Assembly (NCBI GenBank): GCA_002726915.1
Contig: PBSY01000065.1
Location: 1 to 41,643, forward strand
From: Verrucomicrobiales bacterium
GTDB taxonomy: Bacteria > Verrucomicrobiota > Verrucomicrobiia > Verrucomicrobiales > DEV007
DNA length: 41,643 nt
Direction: 5' to 3'
The position numbers were made by a program, and so were the translations under genes. How positions within the stretch are numbered: the stretch's first letter is position 1; each line of letters starts with the position of its first letter. Shown here one piece after another: positions 15,775 to 24,157 of the stretch. The notes below the pieces were generated by a model, which searched no databases, was not told where the DNA came from, and saw only the letters and a list, made by a program, of their open reading frames with translations.

Positions 15775-17529
15775 TTAGACAGCCAGTTCGGGCTCCACAA
15801 AATCTTTGTGAAAGTCCCGGCCATTCTCGGTGGCTTTGATGTAGCCGCTGCGGATGGTGAAGTCACCAAAGCGCTCGCCTTCTTCGCGATTCTTCGCGTA
15901 GTCAATGATGATCGGTTTGAGGATTGCCGCAGCATCCGTTCCTTTGACTGAAGGTGCGTAGAGTTTACTGAGTCGCTCGCCGTGGAAACCACCCCCAAGA
16001 TAGAGGTTATATTTACCTGGCGCTCGACCGACGAAGCCAATCTCAGAAATATAGGGGCGTGCGCATCCGTTGGGGCAACCTGTCATGCGAATCGTGATGG
16101 CATCGTGACGAAGCCCGGCACTTTCGATGATTTCGTCAATTTCTGTGATGAGATCGGGAAGGTATCGCTGCGATTCGGCAAGAGCGAGACCACACGTCGG
16201 GAGCGACACGCATGCCATTGAGTTAAGGCGCAGAGCCGTGCGCTCATAGGAATCGATCATCTTGTGTTCCTCGAGCAGTTTCTCGATCTTCGGCTTCTTC
16301 TCTGGAGAAATGTTAGCGATAATCAAATTCTGATTCGCAGTTAGGCGGAAGTCGCCTTCGTGAATTTCTGCGATCTTGCGGAGGCCAGTCATGAGGGGAT
16401 AGGCATCGGTGTCGTAGATACGACCGTTCTCAATAAACATGGTGTAGTGGAAATTGCCGTTATGATCTTCGACCCAACCGTAGCGGTCACCGTTATGGTC
16501 AAACGTGAATTCGCGAGGTTGGCCAAGTTTGAATCCACAGAGTTTCTCTACCTCTTCGCGGAAGGAGTCAATACCCATGCGTTCGACAGTGTATTTCAGT
16601 CGAGCATTGGTGCGGACGTCGCGGTTCCCGAAGTCACGCTGCACCCGGACGACAGATTCACCCACCAAGACAGCCTGTTCCGGGGTGCAAAAACCAAGTT
16701 GGTCAGCGAGGCGGGGGAACGTTTCTTCGTTACCGTGAGTCATACCCATACCGCCACCAACCGTAACGTTGTAACCGATAATCTTGTCGTCGCCTTCTAG
16801 AATCGCGATGTATCCCAAATCATGGGCGTAGATGTCGACGTCGTTGCTCGGGGGTACTGCGATGACCGTTTTGAATTTTCGTGGCAGGTAGAGTTTTCCG
16901 TAGATAGGTTCCTCTTCGTCTGCGACGTCGTCGATTTTCGGGGGATCATAAGTAACCTTCACTTTTTCGCCGGAGCCGTCATCAATCCAAATGTCGTGAT
17001 AGGCGCTCGTGCGCGGACTTAGGTGATCCGAAATCTCAGTCGCAAGTCGGAGCACTTCCCCGTGAACTTTGGTTTGGTTCGGATTCGGGTTGCACATGAC
17101 GTTGCGGTTCACGTCGCCACAGGCAGCGAGTGTGTCGAAAAGGGCCTCGTTGATCTCGGCAATCGACTTCTTGAGGTTGCTTTTGATGACTCCGTGGAAC
17201 TGGTAAGCCTGACGTGTTGTCAGCTTGATCGCCCCGTTGGCGTGCTCTTGGGCTATCCGATCCATGTCGAGCCACTGCTGTGGCGTCGAAACGCCGCCAG
17301 GAACCCGAACTCGGATCATGAAAGAGTAGGTGGGTTCCAGTTTTTTCTTGCGGCGTTCCTTGCGGATATCGCGATCATCTTGTTGGTAGATGCCGTGAAA
17401 CTTAGTGAGCTGCTGGTCGTCAGCCGACAAGGAGCCGGTTGAAGAATCCGCAAGGCCCTCCATGATCGTGCCTCGCAGATAATCACTGGCGATTTTGATG
17501 CCTTCGTTCGCTGTTTTTCCCACTTTCAT
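15775..17529 (-). CDS. cysI: Sulfite reductase (NADPH) hemoprotein beta subunit
   Basis: Carries out the six-electron reduction of sulfite to sulfide for cysteine synthesis, using siroheme coupled to a 4Fe-4S cluster. The cluster and siroheme Cys ligands are visible: Cys440 and Cys446 (ACVSLPTCG) and Cys485 and Cys489 (TGCPNGCARP). The N-terminal half has the ferredoxin-like sulfite reductase repeat (RVRVPGGVSTPQQW, LTTRQAYQFHGV, GDVNRNVMCNP). At 584 residues it fits CysI rather than plant or cyanobacterial ferredoxin-dependent Sir, and adjacent cysJ supports the NADPH form. It is the first gene of cysIJ. The start at 17529 faces an intergenic region with two copies of a 31-bp repeat and a divergent Rrf2 regulator, so it is probably regulated there. 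Confidence 0.96.
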   Translation of the reverse strand: MKVGKTANEGIKIASDYLRGTIMEGLADSSTGSLSADDQQLTKFHGIYQQDDRDIRKERRKKKLEPTYSFMIRVRVPGGVSTPQQWLDMDRIAQEHANGAIKLTTRQAYQFHGVIKSNLKKSIAEINEALFDTLAACGDVNRNVMCNPNPNQTKVHGEVLRLATEISDHLSPRTSAYHDIWIDDGSGEKVKVTYDPPKIDDVADEEEPIYGKLYLPRKFKTVIAVPPSNDVDIYAHDLGYIAILEGDDKIIGYNVTVGGGMGMTHGNEETFPRLADQLGFCTPEQAVLVGESVVRVQRDFGNRDVRTNARLKYTVERMGIDSFREEVEKLCGFKLGQPREFTFDHNGDRYGWVEDHNGNFHYTMFIENGRIYDTDAYPLMTGLRKIAEIHEGDFRLTANQNLIIANISPEKKPKIEKLLEEHKMIDSYERTALRLNSMACVSLPTCGLALAESQRYLPDLITEIDEIIESAGLRHDAITIRMTGCPNGCARPYISEIGFVGRAPGKYNLYLGGGFHGERLSKLYAPSVKGTDAAAILKPIIIDYAKNREEGERFGDFTIRSGYIKATENGRDFHKDFVEPELAV

Positions 17530-17560
17530 GAGTATCTTTGCAATTGGGAATGGGTAAAGA

Positions 17561-17591
17561 TTTTAAAGTTACGTCACTTACTAATGTATTG
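17561..17591 (+). promoter_or_regulatory. Copy 1 of 31-bp direct repeat in the cysI/rrf2 intergenic region (candidate operator)
   Basis: Begins TTTTAAAGTTACGTCACTTA and ends with TATTG. It matches copy 2 at 28 of 31 positions (differences at positions 11, 17 and 25). It lies 31 bp upstream of the cysI start, where it would cover a cysI promoter. Binding by the adjacent Rrf2 protein is inference. Confidence 0.7.
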
Positions 17592-17597
17592 GCAGAA

Positions 17598-17611
17598 CCC
17601 TTTCGCAAGGG
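17598..17611. other. Small palindrome between the two operator-like repeats
   Basis: CCCTTTCGCAAGGG: a 5-bp stem with a TCGC loop, placed between the two 31-bp repeats. It could be part of a promoter or operator; no T-run follows. Confidence 0.3.
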
Positions 17612-17625
17612 ATTTTTGGAAAAAG

Positions 17626-17656
17626 TTTTAAAGTTGCGTCATTTACTAAGGTATTG
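17626..17656 (+). promoter_or_regulatory. Copy 2 of 31-bp direct repeat (candidate operator, rrf2 side)
   Basis: Same repeat in the same orientation, 65 bp downstream of copy 1 and 29 bp before the rrf2 start. Its right end extends into TTAC-N9-GTAA (17643-17659), a dyad that copy 1 lacks. One copy close to each divergent start suggests co-regulation and autoregulation. Confidence 0.7.
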
Positions 17657-17685
17657 TAAGACCCAAGGCTGTAACGAATTTCCAG

Positions 17686-18105
17686 ATGCGTCTCCCGTTA
17701 AAGACAGAATATGCCTGCCAAATTCTTGCGCAACTGGCGTCAACCTATGCCGAGGAGGGTGTTCGGCAAGTCGAGGATCTGGCTGTTGCCGAAAATCTCT
17801 CTCCTAACTACTCGGTGCAGATTTTGACGGTCTTGAGGCAGGCTGGGTTAGTCATCAGCCGAAGGGGTAAAAACGGAGGTTACTTGCTCGCCAAGCACCC
17901 CGATGAGATTACCCTCGCTGACATTGCCCTCGCGATGGAAGGGGGTTCCATTATTGAAAGCAGCCCTGGAAACGAAGGGATGTCGGCTGGAAACGTTCAC
18001 GCCGCATGGGTGCGAGTGAACGAAGCGCTGCTCGAGAATTGTCGTGAAATTAAACTGTCCGAGCTCGTTGCTGGAAGCGAGGATGACTCGGACTGGATGA
18101 TCTAG
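17686..18105 (+). CDS. Rrf2-family transcriptional regulator, likely of cysIJ
   Basis: A 139-residue Rrf2 protein: the winged helix starts at the first residues (MRLPLKTEYACQILAQLAST), the recognition region is SPNYSVQILTVLRQAGLVISRRGKNGGYLLAK, and the wing GKNGGY is typical. IscR and NsrR carry three Cys for an Fe-S cluster in the C-terminal half; here that half has only one Cys (ENCREIKLSEL), so it is more like CymR/CysR-type members that sense through a partner or metabolite. It is divergent from cysI, with a 31-bp repeat beside each start, making cysteine or sulfur control the natural reading. The start ATG gives the standard N-terminus. It is convergent with the Dabb gene (3 bp gap). Confidence 0.88.
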   Translation: MRLPLKTEYACQILAQLASTYAEEGVRQVEDLAVAENLSPNYSVQILTVLRQAGLVISRRGKNGGYLLAKHPDEITLADIALAMEGGSIIESSPGNEGMSAGNVHAAWVRVNEALLENCREIKLSELVAGSEDDSDWMI

Positions 18106-18108
18106 AAA

Positions 18109-18495
18109 TCAATTTCTCGGCGTGTAGTCAAAAACGAACACTTTATCTAGATGAGGCTTCAGCAAACCTACGAATGCCTTGTGATCGGGGTGGGGAACAT
18201 AGGACTCTAATGCGGCTTTGTTTGTGAACGTGAGAAAGAAGCAGTGGGTGAATTCATCGTTTAAACCTTCAACGCTTTCAGAAAAACCCCATTCGATGGC
18301 TTTGATCCCCTCGATCTTATTTTTGAGGAGGAGAAACTCGTCGATGATCCCCTGAATGTCATTATCAGTGGCGGTATCCTTGAATTTAAAAAATACCGCA
18401 TGGCGAAACTTTGACTCATTATGATGGTCAGCTTGCGCTGATGAGGCATTCAGAGCGATTGCAAAAAACAACGCGAGGAAATGAAAGAATTTCAT
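18109..18495 (-). CDS. Exported Dabb-domain (stress-responsive A/B barrel) protein
   Basis: 128 residues from the ATG at 18495, chosen because it starts directly with a signal peptide (MKFFHFLALFFAIALNASSAQA); the frame is open 16 codons further upstream. The mature part matches the dimeric alpha-beta barrel Dabb fold: RHAVFFKFKDTATDNDIQGIIDEF, then KAIEWGFSESVEGLNDEFTHCFFLTFTNKAALESY and HPDHKAFVGLLKPHLDKVFVFDY. Function is unknown in most members. Export is common for this domain in planctomycete and verrucomicrobial proteins. Its start is divergent from pgi (57 bp). Confidence 0.82.
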   Translation of the reverse strand: MKFFHFLALFFAIALNASSAQADHHNESKFRHAVFFKFKDTATDNDIQGIIDEFLLLKNKIEGIKAIEWGFSESVEGLNDEFTHCFFLTFTNKAALESYVPHPDHKAFVGLLKPHLDKVFVFDYTPRN

Positions 18496-18552
18496 GCGGA
18501 AACTCTTTGCGAAACGATCTGATCTGTCGAACATAAACTCCACTTTCTAAAA

Positions 18553-20121
18553 ATGAGTCATTGGGATACTTACCAGAAATCTATCATCCGATATCCAGAG
18601 ATCGGATTCACGATCGACATCAGTCGTATGGACGCTCCGTCTGACTGGTCTTCTGAAATGGAGGAGAGGATCGCCCGCGGTTTTAAAGACCGGGCGTCTA
18701 TTGAGGCTGGGGAAATCATGAATCCTGATGAGGGTCGTGCGGTAGGGCACTATTGGCTTCGCAATCCTGATCTGGCTCCCGCCGAAGAAGGGCAGTGGAT
18801 CAAGGATGTCCTTATTGCGGTTCAGGATTTTGCTAAGCAGATTCTCGACGGTGATATCAAGGCGCCGAATGACCGTATTTTTCGCCATGTTCTGCTCGTC
18901 GGAATCGGTGGGTCCGCACTTGGACCCCAGTTAGTGGGAAAGGCGCTTCTGCCCGCTGATGCGGTGGTTGATATTCACTATCTCGATAACACGGACCCCG
19001 GTGGTATGGAGCACGTCTTTGCGAAACTTGGCCAAGAACTTGCCGAGACTCTCGTTATCGTGATTTCTAAATCCGGCGGTACCGCCGAGACCCGGAATGG
19101 TATGCTTGAAACCGAAAAAGCTTACACCGCTCGTGGTCTCCACTTTCCAAAGTATGCCGTCGCCGTAACTGGAAAAGGCAGTAAGCTTGATCAGCACGCG
19201 GAGTCTCAAGGCTGGATTACTCGTCTGCCGATGTCGGACTGGATTGGCGGTCGAACGTCTGTTATGAGCGCAGTGGGGCTCCTCCCGGCAGCCCTCCTGG
19301 GACTCAATATTGATCAATTTCTCGCCGGAGCAGCTGCGATGGATAAGAAGACTCGTGTCGATAACGTGGCCACTAATGCAGCAATGACACTCGCCTTGAT
19401 GTGGTATCATGCTGGTGACGGGGTCGGCAAAAGGGACATGGTGATTTTACCCTATTGCGATCGACTTGATCTGATGAGCAAGTATCTTCAACAGCTGGTG
19501 ATGGAGTCCCTCGGGAAAGAATATGACCTCGATGGCAAGAGGGTTAACCAGGGGATTGCGGTTTATGGTAATAAGGGATCTACCGACCAGCATGCCTATG
19601 TGCAGCAGCTTCGTGATGGCCTCTTGAATTTTTTTGCCACCTTCATCGAAGTTCGTTCGACCCGGTTTGGTGAATCTATGCAAGTGGATGGGATGGGTTC
19701 TACAACGGGTGATTATCTTCAGGGTTTCCTGAGAGGGACCCGGAAAGCCCTTTATGAAAGTGGACGTCAGTCGATTACGATCACGCTGGATTCGCTGAAC
19801 GCGTTCTCGCTGGGTGGATTGATTGCCCTTTATGAAAGGGCTGTCTCTTTCTACGCGAGCCTCGTTAATATAAATGCCTATCATCAACCGGGCGTTGAGG
19901 CTGGTAAGAAGGCAGCCGTTGATTTTCTTGATCTACTGGCACGGGTGAAGAGTCATCTAAGCGAAACTGGCTCAGCTGGCTTCACCGCCACCGATATGGC
20001 CTCCACCTTGGGTGAAGGAGATGTTGAGTCGGTTTATCACTGCCTTAACCACCTTGCGGCAGCGGGATTTTGCGAACGTATTGACGGGGAAAGCCCTGCG
20101 TCGGACAACTTTGCTTGCTAA
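18553..20121 (+). CDS. pgi: Glucose-6-phosphate isomerase with C-terminal extension
   Basis: Interconverts glucose 6-phosphate and fructose 6-phosphate in glycolysis and gluconeogenesis. SIS domains and active-site segments are clear: [47 protein letters not shown], a phosphosugar-binding [16 protein letters not shown], catalytic [15 protein letters not shown] and [13 protein letters not shown]. The catalytic part ends near residue 450. A further 70 residues ([14 protein letters not shown], then [34 protein letters not shown]) look like a small helical, winged-helix-like module absent from bacterial Pgi proteins of about 450 residues. The last four bases overlap the convergent hisF end. Confidence 0.94.
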   Translation: MSHWDTYQKSIIRYPEIGFTIDISRMDAPSDWSSEMEERIARGFKDRASIEAGEIMNPDEGRAVGHYWLRNPDLAPAEEGQWIKDVLIAVQDFAKQILDGDIKAPNDRIFRHVLLVGIGGSALGPQLVGKALLPADAVVDIHYLDNTDPGGMEHVFAKLGQELAETLVIVISKSGGTAETRNGMLETEKAYTARGLHFPKYAVAVTGKGSKLDQHAESQGWITRLPMSDWIGGRTSVMSAVGLLPAALLGLNIDQFLAGAAAMDKKTRVDNVATNAAMTLALMWYHAGDGVGKRDMVILPYCDRLDLMSKYLQQLVMESLGKEYDLDGKRVNQGIAVYGNKGSTDQHAYVQQLRDGLLNFFATFIEVRSTRFGESMQVDGMGSTTGDYLQGFLRGTRKALYESGRQSITITLDSLNAFSLGGLIALYERAVSFYASLVNINAYHQPGVEAGKKAAVDFLDLLARVKSHLSETGSAGFTATDMASTLGEGDVESVYHCLNHLAAAGFCERIDGESPASDNFAC

Positions 20122-20903
20122 GAATCCTGTTCGCCAACCGGTCGCACCGGCACGCCATGTTGATGAAGATATTCCTTCACATCACCTACAGTAAAGTCGC
20201 CGAAGTGAAAGATGCTTGCCGCGAGCACGGCATCGGCTTTGCCACGATCTAATACCTCAGCCATGTGGTGGATGTTACCAGCCCCTCCGCTGGCAATCAC
20301 CGGAATACGCACAGAGTCACTGATCGCAGCAGTGAGTTCAAGATCATAGCCCGCCTTAGTGCCGTCGGCGTCCATTGAAGTCAGGAGGATTTCGCCAGCG
20401 CCCCGGTTGAACACTTCCTCCGCCCATTCGATTGCGTCTCGACTTGTCGGATTGCGGCCTCCGTGAGTAAAGACTTCCCATCCATCAGCGGGGTCGGTGG
20501 TGCGACGCTTGGCATCGATCGCAACGACAATGCATTGAGCACCAAAAGCCTTGGATCCGGCCGATACAAGATCAGGATCGTTCACTGCCGCCGTGTTAAC
20601 ACCTACCTTATCGGCTCCGGCCATGAGCATTTCCCGCATATCTCCGACTTTGCGAATTCCACCACCGACTGTGACTGGCATGAAACAGCGCTCGGCTGTT
20701 TTACGGACGACGTCGACCATCGTCTTACGCTCATCGGACGATGCCGTTATGTCGAGAAAGACGAGTTCATCGGCGCCTTGGCGGTTGTATTCGACCGCAC
20801 AATCAACGGGATCACCAGCGTCTCGAAGATTTACAAAATTTGTGCCTTTCACGACGCGACCGTCGGTTACGTCGAGACAGGGGATGATTCGCTTGGTCAG
20901 CAT
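20118..20903 (-). CDS. hisF: Imidazole glycerol phosphate synthase cyclase subunit
   Basis: With HisH it converts PRFAR and ammonia to imidazole glycerol phosphate and AICAR in histidine synthesis. The 261 residues form a complete (beta/alpha)8 barrel: [18 protein letters not shown] with the catalytic Asp, [36 protein letters not shown] with the second catalytic Asp, and [14 protein letters not shown] with [10 protein letters not shown] at the phosphate site. No other his gene is adjacent. It is convergent with pgi, the two reading frames overlapping by four bases. Confidence 0.97.
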   Translation of the reverse strand: MLTKRIIPCLDVTDGRVVKGTNFVNLRDAGDPVDCAVEYNRQGADELVFLDITASSDERKTMVDVVRKTAERCFMPVTVGGGIRKVGDMREMLMAGADKVGVNTAAVNDPDLVSAGSKAFGAQCIVVAIDAKRRTTDPADGWEVFTHGGRNPTSRDAIEWAEEVFNRGAGEILLTSMDADGTKAGYDLELTAAISDSVRIPVIASGGAGNIHHMAEVLDRGKADAVLAASIFHFGDFTVGDVKEYLHQHGVPVRPVGEQDS

Positions 20904-21045
20904 GGCGCCACCATAGCAGGTGCACTGTAGCTTTCTAGCGGCTTGAGAGGGTGGGTGGGAAAAAAATTTAAATATTCTCTATAAAAGTTCTGGTAATTAG
21001 GAACTATTAATGGTTAATTTTTCTTAGATAATTATCACAAAATCC
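20904..21045. other. AT-rich divergent promoter region, with inverted repeat
   Basis: The gap between hisF and the small gene at 21046 is strongly AT-rich. AGTTC (20986-20990) and GAACT (21001-21005) form an inverted repeat with a 10-nt spacer. Promoters for both directions are likely here, but I cannot pick -35/-10 pairs with confidence. Confidence 0.35.
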
Positions 21046-21462
21046 ATGGAAGCTGTTTCCCACGCCTCATCCACCGAGTCTGAGCTATTTTTTGATGACT
21101 CTTTTACCGTCATTCCCCGGAACTGCGACACTGCCGTGGTTTACTGGAATTTGACGAGCGAACGCCAGCCGATGCATTGCAAATCCCGCCTCTGTCTCCA
21201 GATCAATGGGTTAGAAACGGACGCTGAGGAAATGATTATTCTGCATCGTGAGTCAGGACACTTCATCGTTCCTCTCATGGCTGACGACCGAGAGTATACA
21301 ATCGCGCTTGGCTGGTCTGACGCGAACGGCTTCCGTTCGATCTTCAAGCAATCAGTTAAGCTACCCAATTTTCCGAAATCTTCGCTGGGTGCTATGAGCA
21401 GTTCACTGAGTTTTCGTGGCGCTCATTTCTGGCCTAAAGGTTATGGGACTTCAGTTAACTGA
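21046..21462 (+). CDS. Small cytosolic protein, possibly DUF4912-like
   Basis: 138 residues, no signal peptide or membrane segment. The pattern NCDTAVVYWNLTSE, LCLQINGLETDAEE, SGHFIVPLMADDREYTIALGWSDANGFRSIFKQSVKLPNF resembles the single beta-sandwich DUF4912 domain, in which a YW strand, an aelG-like strand and a final S-x-x-V-x-x-P strand recur. The assignment is by eye and tentative. Function unknown. The gene precedes xerC by 31 bp or less on the same strand, so the two may be co-transcribed. Confidence 0.6.
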   Translation: MEAVSHASSTESELFFDDSFTVIPRNCDTAVVYWNLTSERQPMHCKSRLCLQINGLETDAEEMIILHRESGHFIVPLMADDREYTIALGWSDANGFRSIFKQSVKLPNFPKSSLGAMSSSLSFRGAHFWPKGYGTSVN

Positions 21463-21481
21463 TCATTCCCGCCCTTAACCT

Positions 21482-22396
21482 TTGCCTAACATTGTGGCTC
21501 AGACCGACCAGAAGAACGCTGACGTCGAAGCGTTTCTGGAATATCTGTCTGTAGAAAAAAATTGCTCGCATCGAACGCTGAGCAATTACGAGCATGCTAT
21601 CAATGCGTTTCGTATCTCGGTTCCAATTTTCTCTGGATGGCATAAACTCGACGCCGATGATTTCCGTGATTATCTTTATGTTTGCATGAAGAGCGGTCGG
21701 TCGCGATCGACCATCCGCCTCCATTTTTCAGCGCTGCGAAGTTTCTACAAGTTTCTGACACGCCGACAGGGTTTGTCTATGAATCCGCTTCTCGATGTTG
21801 AGTTACCTAAGGCAGAGAAGAAGTTGCCCATCGTTCTCAATCAGGTTCAGGTTAATGAGTTGCTGGAGATGCCCTTGAAAATCGAGCAGCCGAAACAGGC
21901 AGCCCCGTGGACCGCGCATCGCGACGTTGCTATCCTCGAGTTGTTCTACAGTTCAGGGATACGCTTGGCTGAGTTGACGGGCCTGAATGTTGAAGACTTT
22001 GACCTGCACAACGAATGTGTTCGTGTTTTCGGTAAGGGGAATAAGGAGCGAGTTTGTCCTGTCGGCACTCCAGCAGCCGAAGCACTGCATACCTATCGCA
22101 ATGAAGCGAGGGTCATGAACGGAGCGCTATTTATCAGCAAGCTGCGCAAGCGTATGACAAGCCGGGCCATTTCTGACATCTTCAAGAAGTATCACGCTCT
22201 GTCTAATATCCCCGTGAGTATCAGCCCTCACAAGTTAAGGCATAGTTTTGCGACGCACCTCCTTGATCACGGAGCCGATTTGCGCAGCGTTCAGACCCTG
22301 CTAGGGCATGCGAGTCTCTCTACGACTCAAATTTATACACATGTATCGATTGAACGCATGAAACAGGTTTACAATAAGGCCCACCCTAGAGCTTGA
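21482..22396 (+). CDS. xerC: Tyrosine recombinase, XerC-like
   Basis: The second Xer recombinase of the window. From the TTG at 21482 it has 304 residues; a GTG at 21494 would shorten it by four and is equally possible, since neither has a clear Shine-Dalgarno. The core-binding domain (about 10-110) contains VEKNCSHRTLSNYEHAINAF. The catalytic domain has Arg161 (SSGIRLAEL), Lys185 (FGKGNKER), His250 and Arg253 (HKLRHSFATHLL), His276 (LLGHASLS) and Tyr285 (TTQIYTHV). It should pair with the XerD-like protein at 10.4 kb for dimer resolution. A 13-bp palindrome (TGGCGG-T-CCGCCA, 22404-22416) follows the stop but has no T-run. Confidence 0.9.
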   Translation: MPNIVAQTDQKNADVEAFLEYLSVEKNCSHRTLSNYEHAINAFRISVPIFSGWHKLDADDFRDYLYVCMKSGRSRSTIRLHFSALRSFYKFLTRRQGLSMNPLLDVELPKAEKKLPIVLNQVQVNELLEMPLKIEQPKQAAPWTAHRDVAILELFYSSGIRLAELTGLNVEDFDLHNECVRVFGKGNKERVCPVGTPAAEALHTYRNEARVMNGALFISKLRKRMTSRAISDIFKKYHALSNIPVSISPHKLRHSFATHLLDHGADLRSVQTLLGHASLSTTQIYTHVSIERMKQVYNKAHPRA

Positions 22397-22657
22397 TTTA
22401 TCGTGGCGGTCCGCCAACAAATTGGTTATCTATTTGGGGTGATCTTTGCCCAACGGCTGAAACGTGCGAAGTCAGGCAATAAGGTTTTAGTGAGATGTGT
22501 TAGGTTGTGCGCTTTTTGAGACCCGTAAAATGCAGCTAGTGTCGGTGATTAGGAGGCCATGGCTTATGAATCGTTAAGCGACTTAAGGAAAGCTGCAGCG
22601 GAGACGACTGCTAGGCAACGAGTTCTCTGAGACAAAGTCAGTGACGATCAACGCTGT
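22397..22657. other. Intergenic region between xerC and msrB; one doubtful micro-ORF
   Basis: About 260 bp. Contents seen: the palindrome at 22404-22416 and, at 22559-22630, an ATG-started 23-codon frame (MAYESLSDLRKAAAETTARQ...) preceded by a perfect AGGAGG (22551-22556) only 2 nt from the ATG, which is too close for normal initiation. No tRNA or known RNA family is recognisable. Confidence 0.3.
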
Positions 22658-23059
22658 TTATTCCTTTACTTTTGAGCCTGGCACGAACTTTAAGGCCGCT
22701 GAGTTGATACAATAGCGGAGTCCAGTAGGCGCCGGTCCATCTGGAAAGACATGTCCCAAGTGAGCCTCTCCGGTCCTAGACCTAACCTCGACTCGGCGCA
22801 TCCCATGAGTAATGTCTTCGACTTCCACAATTTCGTTCGGATCGATTGGTTGAAAGAAGCTGGGCCAGCCCGTCCCGCTATCGAATTTGGCTTCCGAGGA
22901 AAAAAGGGGCTTGCCGGAAATTATGTCTACGTAAATGCCGGTTTCTTTATGGTCCCAGTATTCGTTGTCGAAGGGTGGTTCGGTGCCGCACTGACAGGTA
23001 ACGTGGTATTGCGTTTCGGAAAGGCGTGCTCGGAGTTTTTCGTCGGATTCAGGCGTCAT
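22658..23059 (-). CDS. msrB: Peptide-methionine (R)-S-oxide reductase
   Basis: Reduces the R form of methionine sulfoxide in proteins, repairing oxidative damage. The 133 residues cover the MsrB beta-fold: [61 protein letters not shown] and the catalytic Cys segment [13 protein letters not shown]. The two CxxC pairs of zinc-binding MsrB forms are absent; a CQCG near residue 22 is not in the zinc position. This is the zinc-free type. There is no signal peptide, so it is cytosolic. It stands alone. Confidence 0.95.
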   Translation of the reverse strand: MTPESDEKLRARLSETQYHVTCQCGTEPPFDNEYWDHKETGIYVDIISGKPLFSSEAKFDSGTGWPSFFQPIDPNEIVEVEDITHGMRRVEVRSRTGEAHLGHVFPDGPAPTGLRYCINSAALKFVPGSKVKE

Positions 23060-23305
23060 CAGATACGAATCTATAGATTACGTTTAGCAAAAGCTCGGCG
23101 TTAAGATAAAAGCCTTAGGCTCCCTCACTTTTGATATTTTTTCGCCCAAAATTTTCATCGTTTAGCTAGCTTTCTACGACATTGGACATTCTCGCTGGGT
23201 TTTGGGGTAATCATCGGGGTGCTGTGTCCGGAAGTAGAGCCGTAAAAACGATCGAAGACGGTGGTTGGCTGAAATGCCACACTGCTGTATAGTCCGCGTT
23301 ACAAC
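23060..23305. other. Divergent promoter region between msrB and the envelope protein gene
   Basis: About 245 bp without a supported gene. It holds an AT-rich stretch (about 23130-23170) and the palindrome AGCCTTAGGCT (23111-23121). I see no known RNA or riboswitch. Confidence 0.3.
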
Positions 23306-24154
23306 ATGATGGCCCTTGAGGAAATTGGAGACAAACAGCCGGTGAACCACACTCCGACCATTGCACTGACGGTTGCTGCAGTGCTTTTACTGATCGTGGG
23401 AGCGCTAAGCTATCGGGACTACGTGCGCAATAGCCTTGAGAAGGAGTATGCCGAAAAGGAGGCCGTAATGATGGCTCGTCATGGCTATGGCGCCCAACCT
23501 CAGCAGCAGGGCACTGTGCCGCTGCAAAATAACTTTCAGCAGATGCAGCCGAATCAGCAGATGCCGGTCCAGTCGGTTCCTCAGAATCAGGTAAACCCAA
23601 ACCTGAACAATGCGATACTCGCTCGACAGGCCGCCGACATGGGTATTGAAAATTCATTTCCCCAGCCGGCAGATCCCGAAATTTCGAGGTTCCAGGACTC
23701 ACTAGAGCAGGCCCGCGAGCAAGCACAGCGCACTGAGAAACAATACAGTGAACTGGTCAGTGAGGCCGATGCGCGAGCCAGCGAAGCGGCAGTCACCTCT
23801 GAACTTCCAGAATTTCTCCGTGAAGCGACAGCTAATCCTCCGGGTGGTAACCCTTCGGAGCAGGCAGGTATGGAGGTTATGCGCAATAAGATCCGGTCGG
23901 CTCCTTTGCTGGCTCAGGTGACCGGCTATGACCGAGATTGGGGGATTGTGACCTTCAACGCCGGCGCCAGTCAGGGGGTTAAACAGGATCAACGTTTCGC
24001 GGTTCGGCGTGGTGATATCATCTTGGGATGGGTGAAGGTGGACGAGGTTCAAGAAAATTCATCAGTTGCCATTCTCGTGACGAAAAATCGCAACATCGAC
24101 ATGGCCGAAAAGCCCGCAGCAGGGGATGACCTGATCGATTTTGAACTATTCTGA
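23306..24154 (+). CDS. Membrane-anchored envelope protein with Gln-rich linker and MreC-like C-terminal beta domain
   Basis: 282 residues, family not recognised. One membrane helix at about 17-35 (TIALTVAAVLLLIVGALSY) is followed by a Gln/Pro/Asn-rich linker (about 60-105), a helical coiled-coil-like segment (about 128-165: EISRFQDSLEQAREQAQRTEKQYSELV), and a beta-rich end (about 200-282): AQVTGYDRDWGIVTFNAGASQGVKQDQRFAVRRGDIILGWVKVDEVQENSSVAILV. The last part has the logic of MreC or FlgT-type small barrels (a value set by G-x-x-x-G-V-x-x-x-Q turns). The N-terminus is probably cytoplasmic and the rest periplasmic. An SDR gene follows by 3 bp, so they are probably co-transcribed. Confidence 0.68.
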   Translation: MMALEEIGDKQPVNHTPTIALTVAAVLLLIVGALSYRDYVRNSLEKEYAEKEAVMMARHGYGAQPQQQGTVPLQNNFQQMQPNQQMPVQSVPQNQVNPNLNNAILARQAADMGIENSFPQPADPEISRFQDSLEQAREQAQRTEKQYSELVSEADARASEAAVTSELPEFLREATANPPGGNPSEQAGMEVMRNKIRSAPLLAQVTGYDRDWGIVTFNAGASQGVKQDQRFAVRRGDIILGWVKVDEVQENSSVAILVTKNRNIDMAEKPAAGDDLIDFELF

Positions 24155-24157
24155 TTT

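Noticed and set aside
18104-18117. AGAAAT-CA-ATTTCT hairpin between the rrf2 and Dabb stops
   Set aside because: It is short, AT-only for most of the stem and without a T-run, so unlikely to be a functional terminator.
10404-22396. The two tyrosine recombinases as signs of an integrated element
   Set aside because: Neither has adjacent attachment repeats, tRNA, phage or cassette genes, and both have housekeeping Xer length and neighbours.
22559-22630. 23-codon frame with a perfect AGGAGG
   Set aside because: The spacing to the ATG is 2 nt, too short for efficient initiation, and the peptide resembles nothing known. Kept only as a note in the intergenic entry.
23211-23726. 171-codon minus-strand open frame opposite the envelope protein gene
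   Set aside because: Composition is Pro/Ser/Arg/Cys-rich without domain features, and it lies against a plus-strand gene with a clear membrane helix and beta domain.
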